From: an uncultured Prevotellaceae bacterium
Lineage (GTDB): Bacteria > Bacteroidota > Bacteroidia > Bacteroidales > Bacteroidaceae
Length of the DNA stretch: 64,000 nucleotides
Assembly (NCBI GenBank): GCA_902790625.1
Contig: CADASP010000009.1
Coordinates: forward strand, 157,930 to 221,929
Direction: 5' to 3'
Positions within the stretch are counted from its first letter, which is position 1; each line of letters opens with the position of its first letter. The position numbers were made by a program, and so were the translations under genes. The notes below the pieces were generated by a model. That model did no database searches. It was not told the origin of the DNA and saw only the letters and a program-made list of their open reading frames with translations. Positions 14,925 to 24,428 of the stretch are shown here, piece by piece.

Positions 14925-16223
14925 CTACGGTATCGTGGCCTTTCGCAGGAAGTCGTCCCACTGTCCTTGGTAGCCATTGAACACGTTGATGTCGACCTCG
15001 GGAGTGATGCCGGTGACATGACCGTCGCCCGCCAGCTGCCAGATGTCGAGATGCACGTCGGGCTTGTACTCGCCATATCGGGCAATCCAGAAGCGGTAGC
15101 TCTGCTTCAGGTCGGGGGCCAGATGGAGATAGGTGTTGACGAATCGCTGATTGACATAGATGAGGGGCTTGACACCCACCTTCTGCTCCACCAGTTGCAA
15201 CCAGCGGCGCATGGCGTCGAAGAGCACCAGCGGCCCACCCATCTGCTCAATCTTGGCATCGCTGGGCTCCACGTCGAGCATCGGTGGCAGGTCGCCTCGG
15301 CAAAAGCGTGTGTTGTTGATGAAATGGCGCGCCTGGTCGTCGGCCGAGGTGGTGGTGGAGAAGAAGTGGTAGGCACCAACGGGGAGGCCTTGACTACGCA
15401 CGGCGAAATCGTCGGCATCGTAGTACTTGTTCTCGATGGTGACACCCTCGGTGCTCTTGATATAGACGAAAGACACGGGATAGTTGAGCGTGTCGGCCAC
15501 GCGCTCCTGACTGATGCGTCGCCCCAGATTCCAGATGCGCAAGGCGTTCCAATGGATGGGGAAGGTGCGCCGCCCCCGCTCATGCTGATAGCGCGAGATG
15601 TCGATGCCATAGATGCGGTCGCTATGATAGCTCATGCGCTCGCCTCGAAACTGGTCGCGAAGCCACGCCCCCACCCTCAGGTAGCCTGGGCCTATGCTCA
15701 GCCCGAAGCCGTTGCGCTGGTCGTGCGTCCATCGGCCTTCATAGTAGCTGCCATCGGCTCCTCGATAGAAGCCGTGCCCCCATGCCTCGCCTCGTCGGTT
15801 CATCATGCCGGCATAGAAGCCCACGCTATCGATGCGCACGCCACTCACCAGCGTGTCGGCCTGGAATTGGCCTATCACCAGTCGGCCTTGTGCATCGCGC
15901 ACCAAAGCCTTGCCTTGCGCATGCAACAGGGTGTTGTGGAGCGTCATGCGCCCCTGGGGCAGATAGACGGCCATGGTGGAGTCGCCACGCTGGGCATAGC
16001 GCGCCACCATGTCGAAGCCCTCGTCAACGGGTGTGTGGCGCTCCATGTAGTAGCGAATCTCGGCATCGAGCATCTGCCTACGGCCCGACATCACGGGGTT
16101 GATGTCGACGAGGACGTCAGAGGCAACACGCTTCTTGGCTGGGGTGTTATTCACCACAGCACTCTGCTCCTTGCCGGCACAAGCGCACAAGACGAGGAAA
16201 AAAGAAAAAAGAACAGCCTTCAC
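14925..16223 (-). CDS. GH25 family lysozyme lipoprotein with MORN-like repeats
   Basis: The product has 432 residues. MKAVLFSFFLVLCACAGKEQ is a lipoprotein signal with lipobox LCAC. Residues about 90-190 contain MORN-like glycine/tyrosine units (GQFQADTLVSG, YYEGRWTHDQRNGFG). The C-terminal GH25 domain starts at IYGIDISRYQHE, has VSFVYIKSTEGV, and carries the catalytic MLDVEPS (Asp-x-Glu). GH25 enzymes cleave N-acetylmuramyl-N-acetylglucosamine bonds of peptidoglycan. The start overlaps the stop of the membrane protein gene at 16220 by 4 bp, so the two are co-translated. A fusion of MORN-like repeats with GH25 is uncommon in general but plausible for Bacteroidales. Confidence 0.9.
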   Translation of the reverse strand: MKAVLFSFFLVLCACAGKEQSAVVNNTPAKKRVASDVLVDINPVMSGRRQMLDAEIRYYMERHTPVDEGFDMVARYAQRGDSTMAVYLPQGRMTLHNTLLHAQGKALVRDAQGRLVIGQFQADTLVSGVRIDSVGFYAGMMNRRGEAWGHGFYRGADGSYYEGRWTHDQRNGFGLSIGPGYLRVGAWLRDQFRGERMSYHSDRIYGIDISRYQHERGRRTFPIHWNALRIWNLGRRISQERVADTLNYPVSFVYIKSTEGVTIENKYYDADDFAVRSQGLPVGAYHFFSTTTSADDQARHFINNTRFCRGDLPPMLDVEPSDAKIEQMGGPLVLFDAMRRWLQLVEQKVGVKPLIYVNQRFVNTYLHLAPDLKQSYRFWIARYGEYKPDVHLDIWQLAGDGHVTGITPEVDINVFNGYQGQWDDFLRKATIP

Positions 16224-16654
16224 TTATCAGCCGCCTGCCTATTGTCGTCCCAGAACAGAAGGGCCTTGATAAACGTCTCGCACGGGTTGTGCTGGAACTG
16301 CCGTCCTCGATAGGCGACGATGGTCATATAAACCATGTAGACGAGCATGCAGAGCATGAAGGCTACGGCGTATGCCTCCCATGTGGCACGCCGGAAGAAA
16401 AGGCTGAAGGCGGCCACCGTGAGCAGGAACACGCTGCCCAAGATAAGCAGACGACGGTTGCGCCAGGTGTCCTTGAAATCCTCAAACTTCTGCTTCTTCT
16501 CCAAGTAGGCCTCGAAGGCGTCCTCGGTGATGCCGTAGCTCTCGATGTGGGGAAGCGTGGGGTCGGCCTGATGGTCGGTGCGTATGTCCCAGATGCGGCT
16601 CTGAAGCGACTCCAGGTTGACGCTTTCTATGTATGAACGGTCGATTTGAAACAC
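16220..16654 (-). CDS. Two-helix membrane protein, unknown function
   Basis: The product has 144 residues. A soluble N-terminal 70 residues (MFQIDRSYIESVNLESLQSR, with a Lys-rich helix before the membrane) is followed by two membrane helices, LLILGSVFLLTVAAFSLFF and AYAVAFMLCMLVYMVYMTIV. A short tail follows. I do not recognise a named domain. It is directly coupled to the GH25 lipoprotein by a 4-bp overlap, which suggests a shared role at the cell envelope. Confidence 0.7.
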   Translation of the reverse strand: MFQIDRSYIESVNLESLQSRIWDIRTDHQADPTLPHIESYGITEDAFEAYLEKKQKFEDFKDTWRNRRLLILGSVFLLTVAAFSLFFRRATWEAYAVAFMLCMLVYMVYMTIVAYRGRQFQHNPCETFIKALLFWDDNRQAADK

Positions 16655-16659
16655 GTTTG

Positions 16660-16797
16660 TTTGATTTGAGATTTGAGGTTTGAGAATAATTTTGATATGA
16701 GAATTAAAGTTTGAGATTTGAGATTCGTTTATTGTCTACGAGATGCAAATCTTTATGACAAATCACAAACCTCAAACCTCAAACCTTCATTTTACGC
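16660..16797. repeat. Heptad-type tandem repeats with complementary halves
   Basis: TTTGAGA/TTTGAGG units on the left (about 16663-16728) face CTCAAAC units on the right (about 16764-16786). The transcript could fold into a long imperfect hairpin between galK and the next gene, so it may end the gal transcript. Confidence 0.55.
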
Positions 16798-16800
16798 CCA

Positions 16801-17964
16801 TCAAGCGAGCTTGCGCGAACCGTCGCCGATGACGACGTCGATGACCTCGGGCTCGTGGCCGAACTTGGCGGCAAACTTCTGCTTGGCGTCGGCAATGAAC
16901 TTGTCGTAGAGCTCGTCCTTCACCAGGTTGATGGTGCATCCACCAAAGCCTCCGCCCATGATGCGGCTACCGGTGACGCCATTCTCCTTGGCCAGGTCGT
17001 TGAGGTAGTCGAGCTCCTCGCAACTCACCTCATACTCCTTCGAAAGCCCGTAGTGCGTCTCATACATCTTCTTGCCCACGGTCTCGTAGTCGCCAGCCAG
17101 CAGAGCATCGCAAACGGCCAGCACGCGGTCCTTCTCGCCCAGAACGAAGTGTGCGCGGGTGTAGTCCTCTTCGCCCACCTCGGCACGCACCTCTTCGAGC
17201 TGCTCCCATGTGCAATCGCGGAGTGTCTCAAACTTTCCTTCGGGGTGCTTCTTGGCGATAGCCTTCACCACGTTCTCGCACGAGTTGCGGCGGTCGTTGT
17301 AGGGCGAGCCTGCCAGCTCATGCTTCACCTTGCTATTAAGCAGCACCAGGCGATAGCCCACGGGCTTGAAGGGGAAGTACTCAAACTCGCGGCTACGGCA
17401 ATCGAGGCGCATCAGGCAACCTGCCTTGCCGAAGACGCTTGCGAACTGGTCCATGATGCCGCAATTCACGCCACAATAGTTGTGCTCGGTGGCTTGGCCA
17501 GCCAGAACCATATCCCACTTGCTCACCTTGTTCTCGCCAAAAATGTCGTTGAGGCCACATGCGAAGCAGCTCTCCATGGCGGCGCTACTCGACATGCCGG
17601 CTCCGAGGGGCACGTCGCCCGAGAAGGCGATGTTGAAGCCCTTCACGGGCACGCCCAGCTTCTGGAACTCCTTGGCAATACCGTAGATATAGCGGGCCCA
17701 AGAGGCGCGGGGGCCTGCGGGGTCGTTCAGATGGAAGTCCACACGGTCCTTCAGGTCGATGGCGTAGGCCATCACCATGTCTTCCGTTCCATTGGCTCGC
17801 ATCTCGGCCATGATGCCCTTGTCTACTGCTCCTGGGAACACGAAGCCGCCGTTATAGTCGGTGTGCTCACCAATCAGGTTAATACGTCCGGGAGAATGAT
17901 ATACATTTCCAGTCTTTCCGTCGAAATGCTTGATAAATCTGCTTCTAACGTCTTCGATAGTCAT
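16801..17964 (-). CDS. galK: Galactokinase
   Basis: Phosphorylates alpha-D-galactose at C1 with ATP, the first committed step of the Leloir pathway. The 387 residues match the usual length. The galactokinase signature GRINLIGEHTDYNGGFVFPG lies near residue 27. The GHMP ATP-binding motif PLGAGMSSSAAMES lies near 120, and the C-terminal GHMP motif is GSRIMGGGFGGCTINLV. It is the last gene of a minus-strand operon after galM and a sugar transporter, 33 bp downstream of the transporter. Confidence 0.97.
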   Translation of the reverse strand: MTIEDVRSRFIKHFDGKTGNVYHSPGRINLIGEHTDYNGGFVFPGAVDKGIMAEMRANGTEDMVMAYAIDLKDRVDFHLNDPAGPRASWARYIYGIAKEFQKLGVPVKGFNIAFSGDVPLGAGMSSSAAMESCFACGLNDIFGENKVSKWDMVLAGQATEHNYCGVNCGIMDQFASVFGKAGCLMRLDCRSREFEYFPFKPVGYRLVLLNSKVKHELAGSPYNDRRNSCENVVKAIAKKHPEGKFETLRDCTWEQLEEVRAEVGEEDYTRAHFVLGEKDRVLAVCDALLAGDYETVGKKMYETHYGLSKEYEVSCEELDYLNDLAKENGVTGSRIMGGGFGGCTINLVKDELYDKFIADAKQKFAAKFGHEPEVIDVVIGDGSRKLA

Positions 17965-17997
17965 AATTTTGTAATAAGGTTTTTAGGGGTTAATACA

Positions 17998-19275
17998 TTA
18001 ATCTACTTTGATGTCTTTGTTCACGTTCTTGCTGCCTATGAGGGCATAGAAGAGGATGTAGGCCAGCATGGCGATGATGAGCCAGTAGGAGGCGATGGGG
18101 CCAGCGCTCTTGGCAATGGCCTCCTGGATGAGCGGCATGATGCCACCACCCACCACCATCATCATGAAGATGCCGCTGGCGGCCTCGGTGTATTTGCCCA
18201 AGCCCTCGACCGAGAGGTTGAAGATGCCACCCCACATGATGCTGGTGCAAAGTCCGCAAAGGGCAATGAAGATGGTCTTCACGGGGATGTCGTGGCCGTT
18301 GAAACTGAACGTGACGCTCTCGGGCATGAAGATGGCGATGAGCAGCAAGCCGATGGCCACGCTCGACACGATGGTGAGCTGAAGTGCCGTGCTCACCTTG
18401 CCGCTGATGGCGCTACTGGTGGCGCGGCCAATCATCATCATCACCCAATAGGCGGCGGCCAAGGTGCCTCCGATGGCAGCCGAGCCCTCGAAGCCCAGGT
18501 CGGTGATGTAGAAGTTCAACTCCATGGGGATGCCAATCTCGATACCCACATAGAAGAAGATGGCGATGACGCCCAGCAGACAATGGCGGAAGGCCAGCGG
18601 GCTGCGCTCATATTTAGGTTGCTCCTTGCCCAATGTAGGCTCTGGAATCTCCACACGGCTGATGATGACAAACGAGATGGCGAAGACGGCCATACCGATG
18701 AACAACAGGGGCGACACATCGGTCATGCTGGTGTTCTCGGTCACGGTGCCCACGAGCACACCCGTGAGGAACGGGGTGAGGAAGGCGGTGAGCGAGTTCA
18801 TCGTGCCACCAATCTGGATGAGCTGGTTACCCTTGTTGCCACCGCCGCCAAGCAGGTTCAGCATGGGATTCACCACGGTGTTGAGCATGCAGACGCAGAA
18901 GCCGCAAATGAAAGCACCAAGCAGGTAGATAATCAGGTTGAGGGCCACGGGGATGCCGTCGTAGGTGAAGACATAGGTGCCATCGCCCACAATGCTCGAC
19001 AAGTACTGGAAGACGAGACCTATGATACCCACGACGAGAGCGATGAGGGCGGTCTTTTTATAACCATACTTAATAAGCATCTTGCCGGCCGGGATACCCA
19101 TGAAGAGGTAGGCGGCAAAGTTCATCAGGTTACCCCATGCCTTAGCGAAAGGATAGGTGAAGCCCCAGATGTTGCCAAAGGGAGCACCCATATTGGTGAC
19201 GAAGCTGATCATCGCGAAGATGAAACACATCGTGATGATGGCTATCAGTTTGCTGTTGTTTTTCTCTTGTGTCAT
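17998..19275 (-). CDS. MFS sugar transporter (galactose/glucose type)
   Basis: The product has 425 residues and about 12 membrane helices, for example LIAIITMCFIFAMISFVTNM at the start and LIIAMLAYILFYALIG near the end. The overall pattern (MGAPFGNIWGFTYPFAKAWG, FAAYLFMGIPAGKMLIKYGY) fits the FHS/FucP-GluP branch of the major facilitator superfamily, which imports hexoses with protons across the inner membrane. Its place between galM and galK argues for galactose as substrate, but this is inferred from context. Confidence 0.9.
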   Translation of the reverse strand: MTQEKNNSKLIAIITMCFIFAMISFVTNMGAPFGNIWGFTYPFAKAWGNLMNFAAYLFMGIPAGKMLIKYGYKKTALIALVVGIIGLVFQYLSSIVGDGTYVFTYDGIPVALNLIIYLLGAFICGFCVCMLNTVVNPMLNLLGGGGNKGNQLIQIGGTMNSLTAFLTPFLTGVLVGTVTENTSMTDVSPLLFIGMAVFAISFVIISRVEIPEPTLGKEQPKYERSPLAFRHCLLGVIAIFFYVGIEIGIPMELNFYITDLGFEGSAAIGGTLAAAYWVMMMIGRATSSAISGKVSTALQLTIVSSVAIGLLLIAIFMPESVTFSFNGHDIPVKTIFIALCGLCTSIMWGGIFNLSVEGLGKYTEAASGIFMMMVVGGGIMPLIQEAIAKSAGPIASYWLIIAMLAYILFYALIGSKNVNKDIKVD

Positions 19276-19337
19276 ATTTTAGTTTTTTTTCGTTATGTCG
19301 ATTCTGATAGATTGATTTAAGTTCCGCCTATCCTTTG

Positions 19338-19436
19338 GAGTGTAGGAGTGTAGGAGTGTGGACGATAGTCTTTGCACACCATGCCGCGAGCAAAAACTAA
19401 CGTCCAAACTCCTAAACTCCCAAACTCCCAAACTCC
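19338..19436. repeat. Heptad repeats flanking a hairpin core
   Basis: GGAGTGT units at 19338-19360 run into GGACGATAGT. After about 40 bp, ACGTCC is followed by AAACTCC/CAAACTCC units to 19436. The two sides are partly complementary with the same 7-bp period. The GGACGATAGT core recurs in the hairpin at 45699-45752. It lies between galM and the transporter in the same operon. Confidence 0.55.
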
Positions 19437-19460
19437 TTAGACATGCGAAACTTGAGTAGA

Positions 19461-20585
19461 TTAGTCGGCGATTCCAAACTTATAGATGGTCTTCTGCTTG
19501 TAGCGGTGATGTGGATTGAGCACCACGCTGGGGAAGTAGGGACGGTTGGGGCTATCGGGGAAGTGCTGGCACTCGAAGCAGATAGCCGAGCGGCGCCCGA
19601 AGGTGGCTCCGTGCACACCCTTGTAGCCCGTGGCCCAGTTGTCGCTATACACCTGCACGCCCGGCTCGGTGGTGTAGACCTCAAGCGTGCGGCCACTCAC
19701 AGGCTCGGTCAAGCGTGCGGCGAAGCTCAGCTCGCCCTCCTCTTTCTTATTAAGCACGAAGCAATGGTCGTAGCCTGCACCGTTCTTGATTTGCTCGTTG
19801 TCGGCATCGATGTCCTGCCCTACGGGCTTCGGCTTGCGGAAGTCGAAGGGTGTGCCATCCACCTTCAGTATTTCGCCTGTGGGGATGCTCGTCTCGTCGA
19901 TGGGGATGTAGAAGTCGGCATTCATCTCCATCACCTGGTCGTTGATGACGGGTGTGGGGTCGGCCGTTCCTGCCAATGAGAAGAAGGCGTGGTGCGTCAG
20001 GTTGACGATGGTCTTCTTGTTGGTCGAAGCCATGTACTCGATGATGAGCTCATTGTCATCGCTCCAGGTGAACTCCACCGTGACGTCGACCTCGCCGGTG
20101 AATCCTTCCTCGCCATACGACGACACGCGGTGCAGAGCCAGCGAGCGGGGACCCATCTGGCGTGCATCCCACACGCGAGCGTGGAACCCGGTGGGGCCTC
20201 CGTGCAGGGCGTTGGGGCCATTGTTGATAGCCAGCTGGTAGTCCTTTCCGTTCAACGTGAACTGCCCTCGGCAGATGCGGTTGCCAAAGCGACCGATGAG
20301 CGTCGAGAGGTAGGGCTCGGGCGAGTCGATGACACTCTGGATATTGTCATGACCCTGAATGACATTGGCCACTTGGCCGTTCTTGTCGGGCACCATGATG
20401 GAGCAGATGGCTCCGCCATAATTGGTGATGGCCACCTCGTAGCCCTTGCGGTTGTGCAGGATGTAGAGGTCGGTCTTACGTCCGTTGATAGTGGTCTGAA
20501 AATCCTCTCTCTTCAGACCACAGAGGTTCGCATTTTCTGTCATAATTCCTTCAATTTGGTTGTTTTTAGTTAGAATCTTGTGCAA
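19461..20585 (-). CDS. galM: Aldose 1-epimerase (galactose mutarotase)
   Basis: Interconverts beta- and alpha-galactose, supplying galactokinase with its alpha substrate. The product has 374 residues; a start at MTENANLCGLKREDFQ (residue 15) is equally possible. Family features are present: IGRFGNRICRGQFTLNGK near the N-terminus, NALHGGPTGFHARVW with the catalytic-site histidine, NLTHHAFFSLAG with the second histidine, and a C-terminal FECQHFPDSPNRPYFPS with the catalytic glutamate. There is no signal peptide, so it should act in the cytoplasm. It is the first gene of galM-transporter-galK, behind the promoter at 20583-20615. Confidence 0.96.
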   Translation of the reverse strand: MHKILTKNNQIEGIMTENANLCGLKREDFQTTINGRKTDLYILHNRKGYEVAITNYGGAICSIMVPDKNGQVANVIQGHDNIQSVIDSPEPYLSTLIGRFGNRICRGQFTLNGKDYQLAINNGPNALHGGPTGFHARVWDARQMGPRSLALHRVSSYGEEGFTGEVDVTVEFTWSDDNELIIEYMASTNKKTIVNLTHHAFFSLAGTADPTPVINDQVMEMNADFYIPIDETSIPTGEILKVDGTPFDFRKPKPVGQDIDADNEQIKNGAGYDHCFVLNKKEEGELSFAARLTEPVSGRTLEVYTTEPGVQVYSDNWATGYKGVHGATFGRRSAICFECQHFPDSPNRPYFPSVVLNPHHRYKQKTIYKFGIAD

Positions 20586-20623
20586 AAATACGACAAAAAG
20601 CCGACATGCACAAGCATATCGGC
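20583..20623 (-). promoter_or_regulatory. gal operon promoter with a 24-bp palindrome
   Basis: TATTTTTG (20590-20583) is preceded at 20 bp by CTTG. The spacer and -33 region contain GCCGACATGC, ACAA, GCATATCGGC (20600-20623), inverted arms with one mismatch. The position over the -33 box fits a repressor operator. Confidence 0.5.
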
Positions 20624-20767
20624 AAAAAAATGGTGTTAAAGATAACTAAATGCGGAGATTTCGTACATTTTTGGCAGACGACGAACGTCACGAAACGCCT
20701 TGCCAAGGCCTTTGCCCACACGCTCAGCGCCCCTATGCATCGTGCTGAGAGCGATATGGGCGGGCTC

Positions 20768-22120
20768 TCAGGCTTCTACGCCAGCACCAGCATTCCACGA
20801 TTTCAGAAACTCGGCCACCACATAGCAGCTGCCCCCCACGAACACCAGGTCGCTGGCGTCGGCTTGGCTAATGGCGGTCGCGAAAGCCTCCTGAACCGAG
20901 GGGAAGCATGAGCCGTGAAGGCCCTGCTGGGCGGCGGTGCGCATCAGCGCCTCCTCGTTCATGGCCCTATGCGTGTCGGCCTTGGTCCAATAATAATGAG
21001 CACGGCGCGGCAACAGCTTCAACACGTTGTCAACGGCCTTGTCGGCCATCATCCCGAAGACGATGTGCAGCTCGCGGCAGGGGTAGCTCTCCAGCTGGCG
21101 TCCCAGGTATTCCCAAGCGCCAACGTTGTGGCCGGCATCGCAAATCACGGTGGGGCACGTGCCCACCACCTGCCAGCGGCCCATCAGCCCCGTGGTGCGG
21201 GTGACGTGAAGGAAAGCCTCGTTGAGCACGGAGTGCAGGGAGGCAAAATCGTTCACCGGCTCATCACCATCGAGCGCGAAGACGCCCGCGTGAGCCAGCT
21301 GCTCAACGGCACAGAGGATGGTGTTGGTGTTCTTCACCTGACAAGCGCCTTGCAACTCGCCCGTCAGCTCCATCCCGTTAGCCAACCGATACTTGATGCC
21401 ACCTGCCAATGGCTCGGCATCGGTCACGATGGGCTCGTCCTCGGCAAAGACGAGCGGTGCCCCCACCTCATCGGCCACACGCTCAAAGACGGGGCGCGTC
21501 GCATCCACCGCCTCGCCCACAACGCACGGCACGCCAGGCTTGATGATGCCCGCCTTCTGCCACGCAATCTCAGCCATCGTGGAGCCCAAGAGCTGGGTAT
21601 GGTCGAGCGAGATGTTGGTGACGACGCTCAACATGGGGTGGATGATGTTGGTGGAGTCAAACCTCCCGCCAAGCCCCACTTCCACCACGGCTATCTCCAC
21701 TTGTTGCTCGCAGAAATACTTGAAGCACATGGCCGTAACTATCTCGAAGAAAGTAGGTTTCAGCGTTTCAAAGTATTCGCGCTCTTGCTCCACAAACCGC
21801 ACCACATAATCGTGGGGGATGGGCAGGCCGTTCACACGAATGCGCTCTTGGAAATCCACCAGATGCGGCGAGGTGTAAAGCCCTACCCTATAGCCACTGG
21901 CTTGCAGTACAGCCGCCAACGTGTGCGACACCGACCCCTTGCCGTTGGTGCCCGCCACATGGATGCAACGAAACTGCCGATGAGGGTGGCCAAAATGCGC
22001 ATCAAGCCGCAGCATGGTGTCCATGCCCGGCTTGTAGCCCGCCGTCCCCTGATGTTCAAAGTTGGTGGTCTTGCGAAAGAGGTATTCTATGGTTTCTTCG
22101 TATGTCAAGGCGATGCTCAA
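20768..22120 (-). CDS. folC: Folylpolyglutamate synthase / dihydrofolate synthase
   Basis: Adds glutamate to folates and, in most bacteria, makes dihydrofolate from dihydropteroate. The product has 450 residues. The Mur-ligase-type P-loop [20 protein letters not shown] lies near residue 53. Further family motifs are [49 protein letters not shown] and a C-terminal [15 protein letters not shown]. Its ATG overlaps the dnaJ stop by 4 bp, which makes a grpE-dnaJ-folC operon. Confidence 0.96.
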   Translation of the reverse strand: MSIALTYEETIEYLFRKTTNFEHQGTAGYKPGMDTMLRLDAHFGHPHRQFRCIHVAGTNGKGSVSHTLAAVLQASGYRVGLYTSPHLVDFQERIRVNGLPIPHDYVVRFVEQEREYFETLKPTFFEIVTAMCFKYFCEQQVEIAVVEVGLGGRFDSTNIIHPMLSVVTNISLDHTQLLGSTMAEIAWQKAGIIKPGVPCVVGEAVDATRPVFERVADEVGAPLVFAEDEPIVTDAEPLAGGIKYRLANGMELTGELQGACQVKNTNTILCAVEQLAHAGVFALDGDEPVNDFASLHSVLNEAFLHVTRTTGLMGRWQVVGTCPTVICDAGHNVGAWEYLGRQLESYPCRELHIVFGMMADKAVDNVLKLLPRRAHYYWTKADTHRAMNEEALMRTAAQQGLHGSCFPSVQEAFATAISQADASDLVFVGGSCYVVAEFLKSWNAGAGVEA

Positions 22121-23265
22121 GAGAAATAGTTCTTAAATCGGTTGAAGATGCTGTCCTTCGTCTGGCGGTCGCCCTTGAAGTTGTCGCTTTTGCTCATCTG
22201 CTCCAGCGCCTTGCGCTCGTCGCGGCTGAGCGTCTTGGGCACATACACGCTGATGTTCACCACCAGGTCGCCCTTGCCGCTGCCATAGCCCTGCACGGCG
22301 GGCAGTCCTTTGCCACGCAGACGCATGGTCTTGCCCGGCTGAGTGCCACTCTCAATCTTCACTTTCAAGTTCTTCCCCTCGATGGTGGGGATGTCCACCT
22401 CGCCTCCAAGTGCTGCTGTAGGGAAGTCGAGCAGCAGATTGTATATCAAATCATTACCGTCGCGGATGAAGGTATCGTTCTCCTCCTCTTCAATAAACAC
22501 TTGTATGTCGCCCGCAATGCCTCCGTGCTGGCCTGCGTTGCCCTTTCCGGGAACGTTCACCACCATGCCCTCGGCCACGCCAGCAGGGATTTTTATCTCC
22601 ACCACTTCCTCGCCCTTGGTGACACCTGTGCCGCCACACTCGTGGCACTTGTGCTTGATGATTTGCCCTTCGCCGTGGCAGGTGGGACAAACGCTCTGTG
22701 TCTGCATCATGCCGAAGATGCTCTGTGCGGTACGTGTGACGACGCCTGTGCCGTGGCAGGTGCTACAAGTCTCGCGACTGGAGCCGTCTTCTGCGCCCGT
22801 GCCGTGGCAATGGTGGCAGGGGGTGTCCTTGCGCACCTTGAATTTCTTGGTGACGCCCTGGTTGATTTCCTCGAGCGTGAGCCTCACCTTCAACCTCAAA
22901 TCGCTTCCACGATGCTGTTGGGATTGCCCAGAGCGGCGCCCGAATCCACCAAACCCATGTCCGCCAAAGATGTCGCCAAACATCGAGAAGATGTCTTCCA
23001 TGTTCATCGACCCACCGCTGAAGCCATCGAAGCCGCCACCCATAGGACCAGCGAAGCCAAACTGGTCGTACTGTTGCCGCTTCTGTGGGTCGTGGAGCAC
23101 GTTGTAGGCCTCGGCGGCCTCTTTGAACTTCTCCTCTGCCTGTTTGTCACCCGGGTTGCGGTCGGGGTGATATTTGATGGCTATCTGCCTATAGGCTTTC
23201 TTTATCTCGTCTTCCGAGGCCGTCTTGCTCACGCCGAGCACCTCATAATAGTCTCTTTTGTTCAT
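22117..23265 (-). CDS. dnaJ: Chaperone protein DnaJ
   Basis: Co-chaperone that delivers substrates to DnaK and stimulates its ATPase. The product has 382 residues with the full type I layout: J-domain with the HPD motif ([11 protein letters not shown]) near residue 30, a Gly/Phe-rich linker ([22 protein letters not shown]), four CxxCxGxG zinc-binding repeats ([32 protein letters not shown]), then the C-terminal substrate-binding domain. It overlaps grpE upstream and folC downstream by 4 bp each. Confidence 0.98.
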   Translation of the reverse strand: MNKRDYYEVLGVSKTASEDEIKKAYRQIAIKYHPDRNPGDKQAEEKFKEAAEAYNVLHDPQKRQQYDQFGFAGPMGGGFDGFSGGSMNMEDIFSMFGDIFGGHGFGGFGRRSGQSQQHRGSDLRLKVRLTLEEINQGVTKKFKVRKDTPCHHCHGTGAEDGSSRETCSTCHGTGVVTRTAQSIFGMMQTQSVCPTCHGEGQIIKHKCHECGGTGVTKGEEVVEIKIPAGVAEGMVVNVPGKGNAGQHGGIAGDIQVFIEEEENDTFIRDGNDLIYNLLLDFPTAALGGEVDIPTIEGKNLKVKIESGTQPGKTMRLRGKGLPAVQGYGSGKGDLVVNISVYVPKTLSRDERKALEQMSKSDNFKGDRQTKDSIFNRFKNYFS

Positions 23266-23855
23266 TGTCCAACGGCTACTTTAGCATGGCGTATCACTTT
23301 GTCGTTCAGCTTATAACCCGTAGCCAAGCAGTCGATAACCTTTCCCTTCTTGTCGTCGCCCATGCCAGGCACCAGCGCCTCGGCGGCGTGCAGGTCGGTG
23401 TCAAAGTCGGCTCCTTCGGTCTCAATCTTCTTCACGCCCAGGCCCTCGAGTGTCTTCATCATCTTGTGGTAGATGAGCTCCATTCCCTCGCGTAGCACCT
23501 GCGGGTCGTCGGTCTTCTCTCCGTTCTTCAGGGCGCGCTCCATGTCGTCCACCACCGGCAACAGGGCCACGATGGTCTTCTCGCCACCGTTCAGTATCAG
23601 CTCGGCGCGCTCCTTCAGCGTGCGCTTGCGGTAGTTGTCAAACTCGGCCACCTGACGCAGGTATTTGTCCTTCAGCGAGGCAATCTCTTCCAAGGCCACA
23701 TCCAGCGGGTCGCGCTCGTCGGCAGGTGTCGGTTCTTCAGCCATTTTGGCCTCATCACCTGTCTGAGTTGCTTCCACCTTCTCAGCCTCGTTCGTCGGCT
23801 CTTCTTGCGGAGTGCTGTTCAGCTCCTCCTCCATATTCTTGTTATCTTCGCTCAT
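23262..23855 (-). CDS. grpE: Nucleotide exchange factor GrpE
   Basis: Releases ADP from DnaK. From the ATG at 23855 ([12 protein letters not shown]) the product is about 197 residues with the usual acidic, disordered N-terminus. A long coiled coil follows ([20 protein letters not shown]), then the C-terminal beta domain ending in [18 protein letters not shown], the family signature. A longer frame to 23915 adds a stretch unlike GrpE and is less likely. It is first in the grpE-dnaJ-folC operon, and the gene order matches many Bacteroidetes. Confidence 0.96.
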   Translation of the reverse strand: MSEDNKNMEEELNSTPQEEPTNEAEKVEATQTGDEAKMAEEPTPADERDPLDVALEEIASLKDKYLRQVAEFDNYRKRTLKERAELILNGGEKTIVALLPVVDDMERALKNGEKTDDPQVLREGMELIYHKMMKTLEGLGVKKIETEGADFDTDLHAAEALVPGMGDDKKGKVIDCLATGYKLNDKVIRHAKVAVGQ

Positions 23856-23961
23856 AGTGATAGATGTTTTTATGATTTCAATCATCTCATCAGCAAAAAG
23901 CGTGCCGCTTTGCACGCAACTGACAATTCGTCTGAAAGCATGCGGCCTGGCCTACATTTTA

Positions 23962-24252
23962 AAATTATCCGCATTCTTCCGTAAGTGACCTTTCTTTAGA
24001 GGAAAGACAAGAATTATTTACGGAATCAGCAAACAATTTGCTAAAAAAGAGATGGCATGCAGGTGAGCATTGTTGATAAACGAGCGAAATATGGTGCATT
24101 CAGGAGCGGTGGGGCACGACAAACAGGGAGCGGGAGGCACCGCAGAGGGGAAAAGGGCATGCTTTTCAGGTTGGCAGCGGGCGGGGACATGATTGGCAGC
24201 GGCCGCTGCCAATGATGGCAGCGAACGCCGCCAATGATGGCAGCGGCCGATC
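23962..24252 (+). repeat. Dispersed NotI-palindrome repeat, copy B
   Basis: It starts with an ATTATCCGCATTC boundary, carries the same CAGGGAGCGGGAGGCACCGC core as copy A, and ends with three GGCAGCG/CGCTGCC modules (GGCAGCGGCCGCTGCC, then GGCAGCGAACGCCGCC, then GGCAGCGGCCG). It fills most of the gap between grpE and uxaA; no gene is seen there. Bases 24347-24391 contain a hairpin (GCGCCTGAAAAATA and its complement), a likely terminator for uxaA. Confidence 0.8.
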
Positions 24253-24428
24253 ACAGGCATTCTCGCGCCCCATTCTAACGGAAAAGCCGAGGAGAGCTTG
24301 AGTTTTTGTAGAGGATGTAAGAGGACGTGAGAGGGCAAAAGGACAGCGCCTGAAAAATACATATATATTTTTCAGGCGCTTGGCTTTCTTGCGTCCCTAC
24401 GGTAGGGCTTCTATAAAAAAAAGATGTG

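Noticed and set aside
24018..24362. Open frames across the NotI-palindrome repeats (also 11300-11503, 52469-52638, 63809-64000)
   Set aside because: The open frame differs between copies and the sequence is conserved as DNA rather than as protein.
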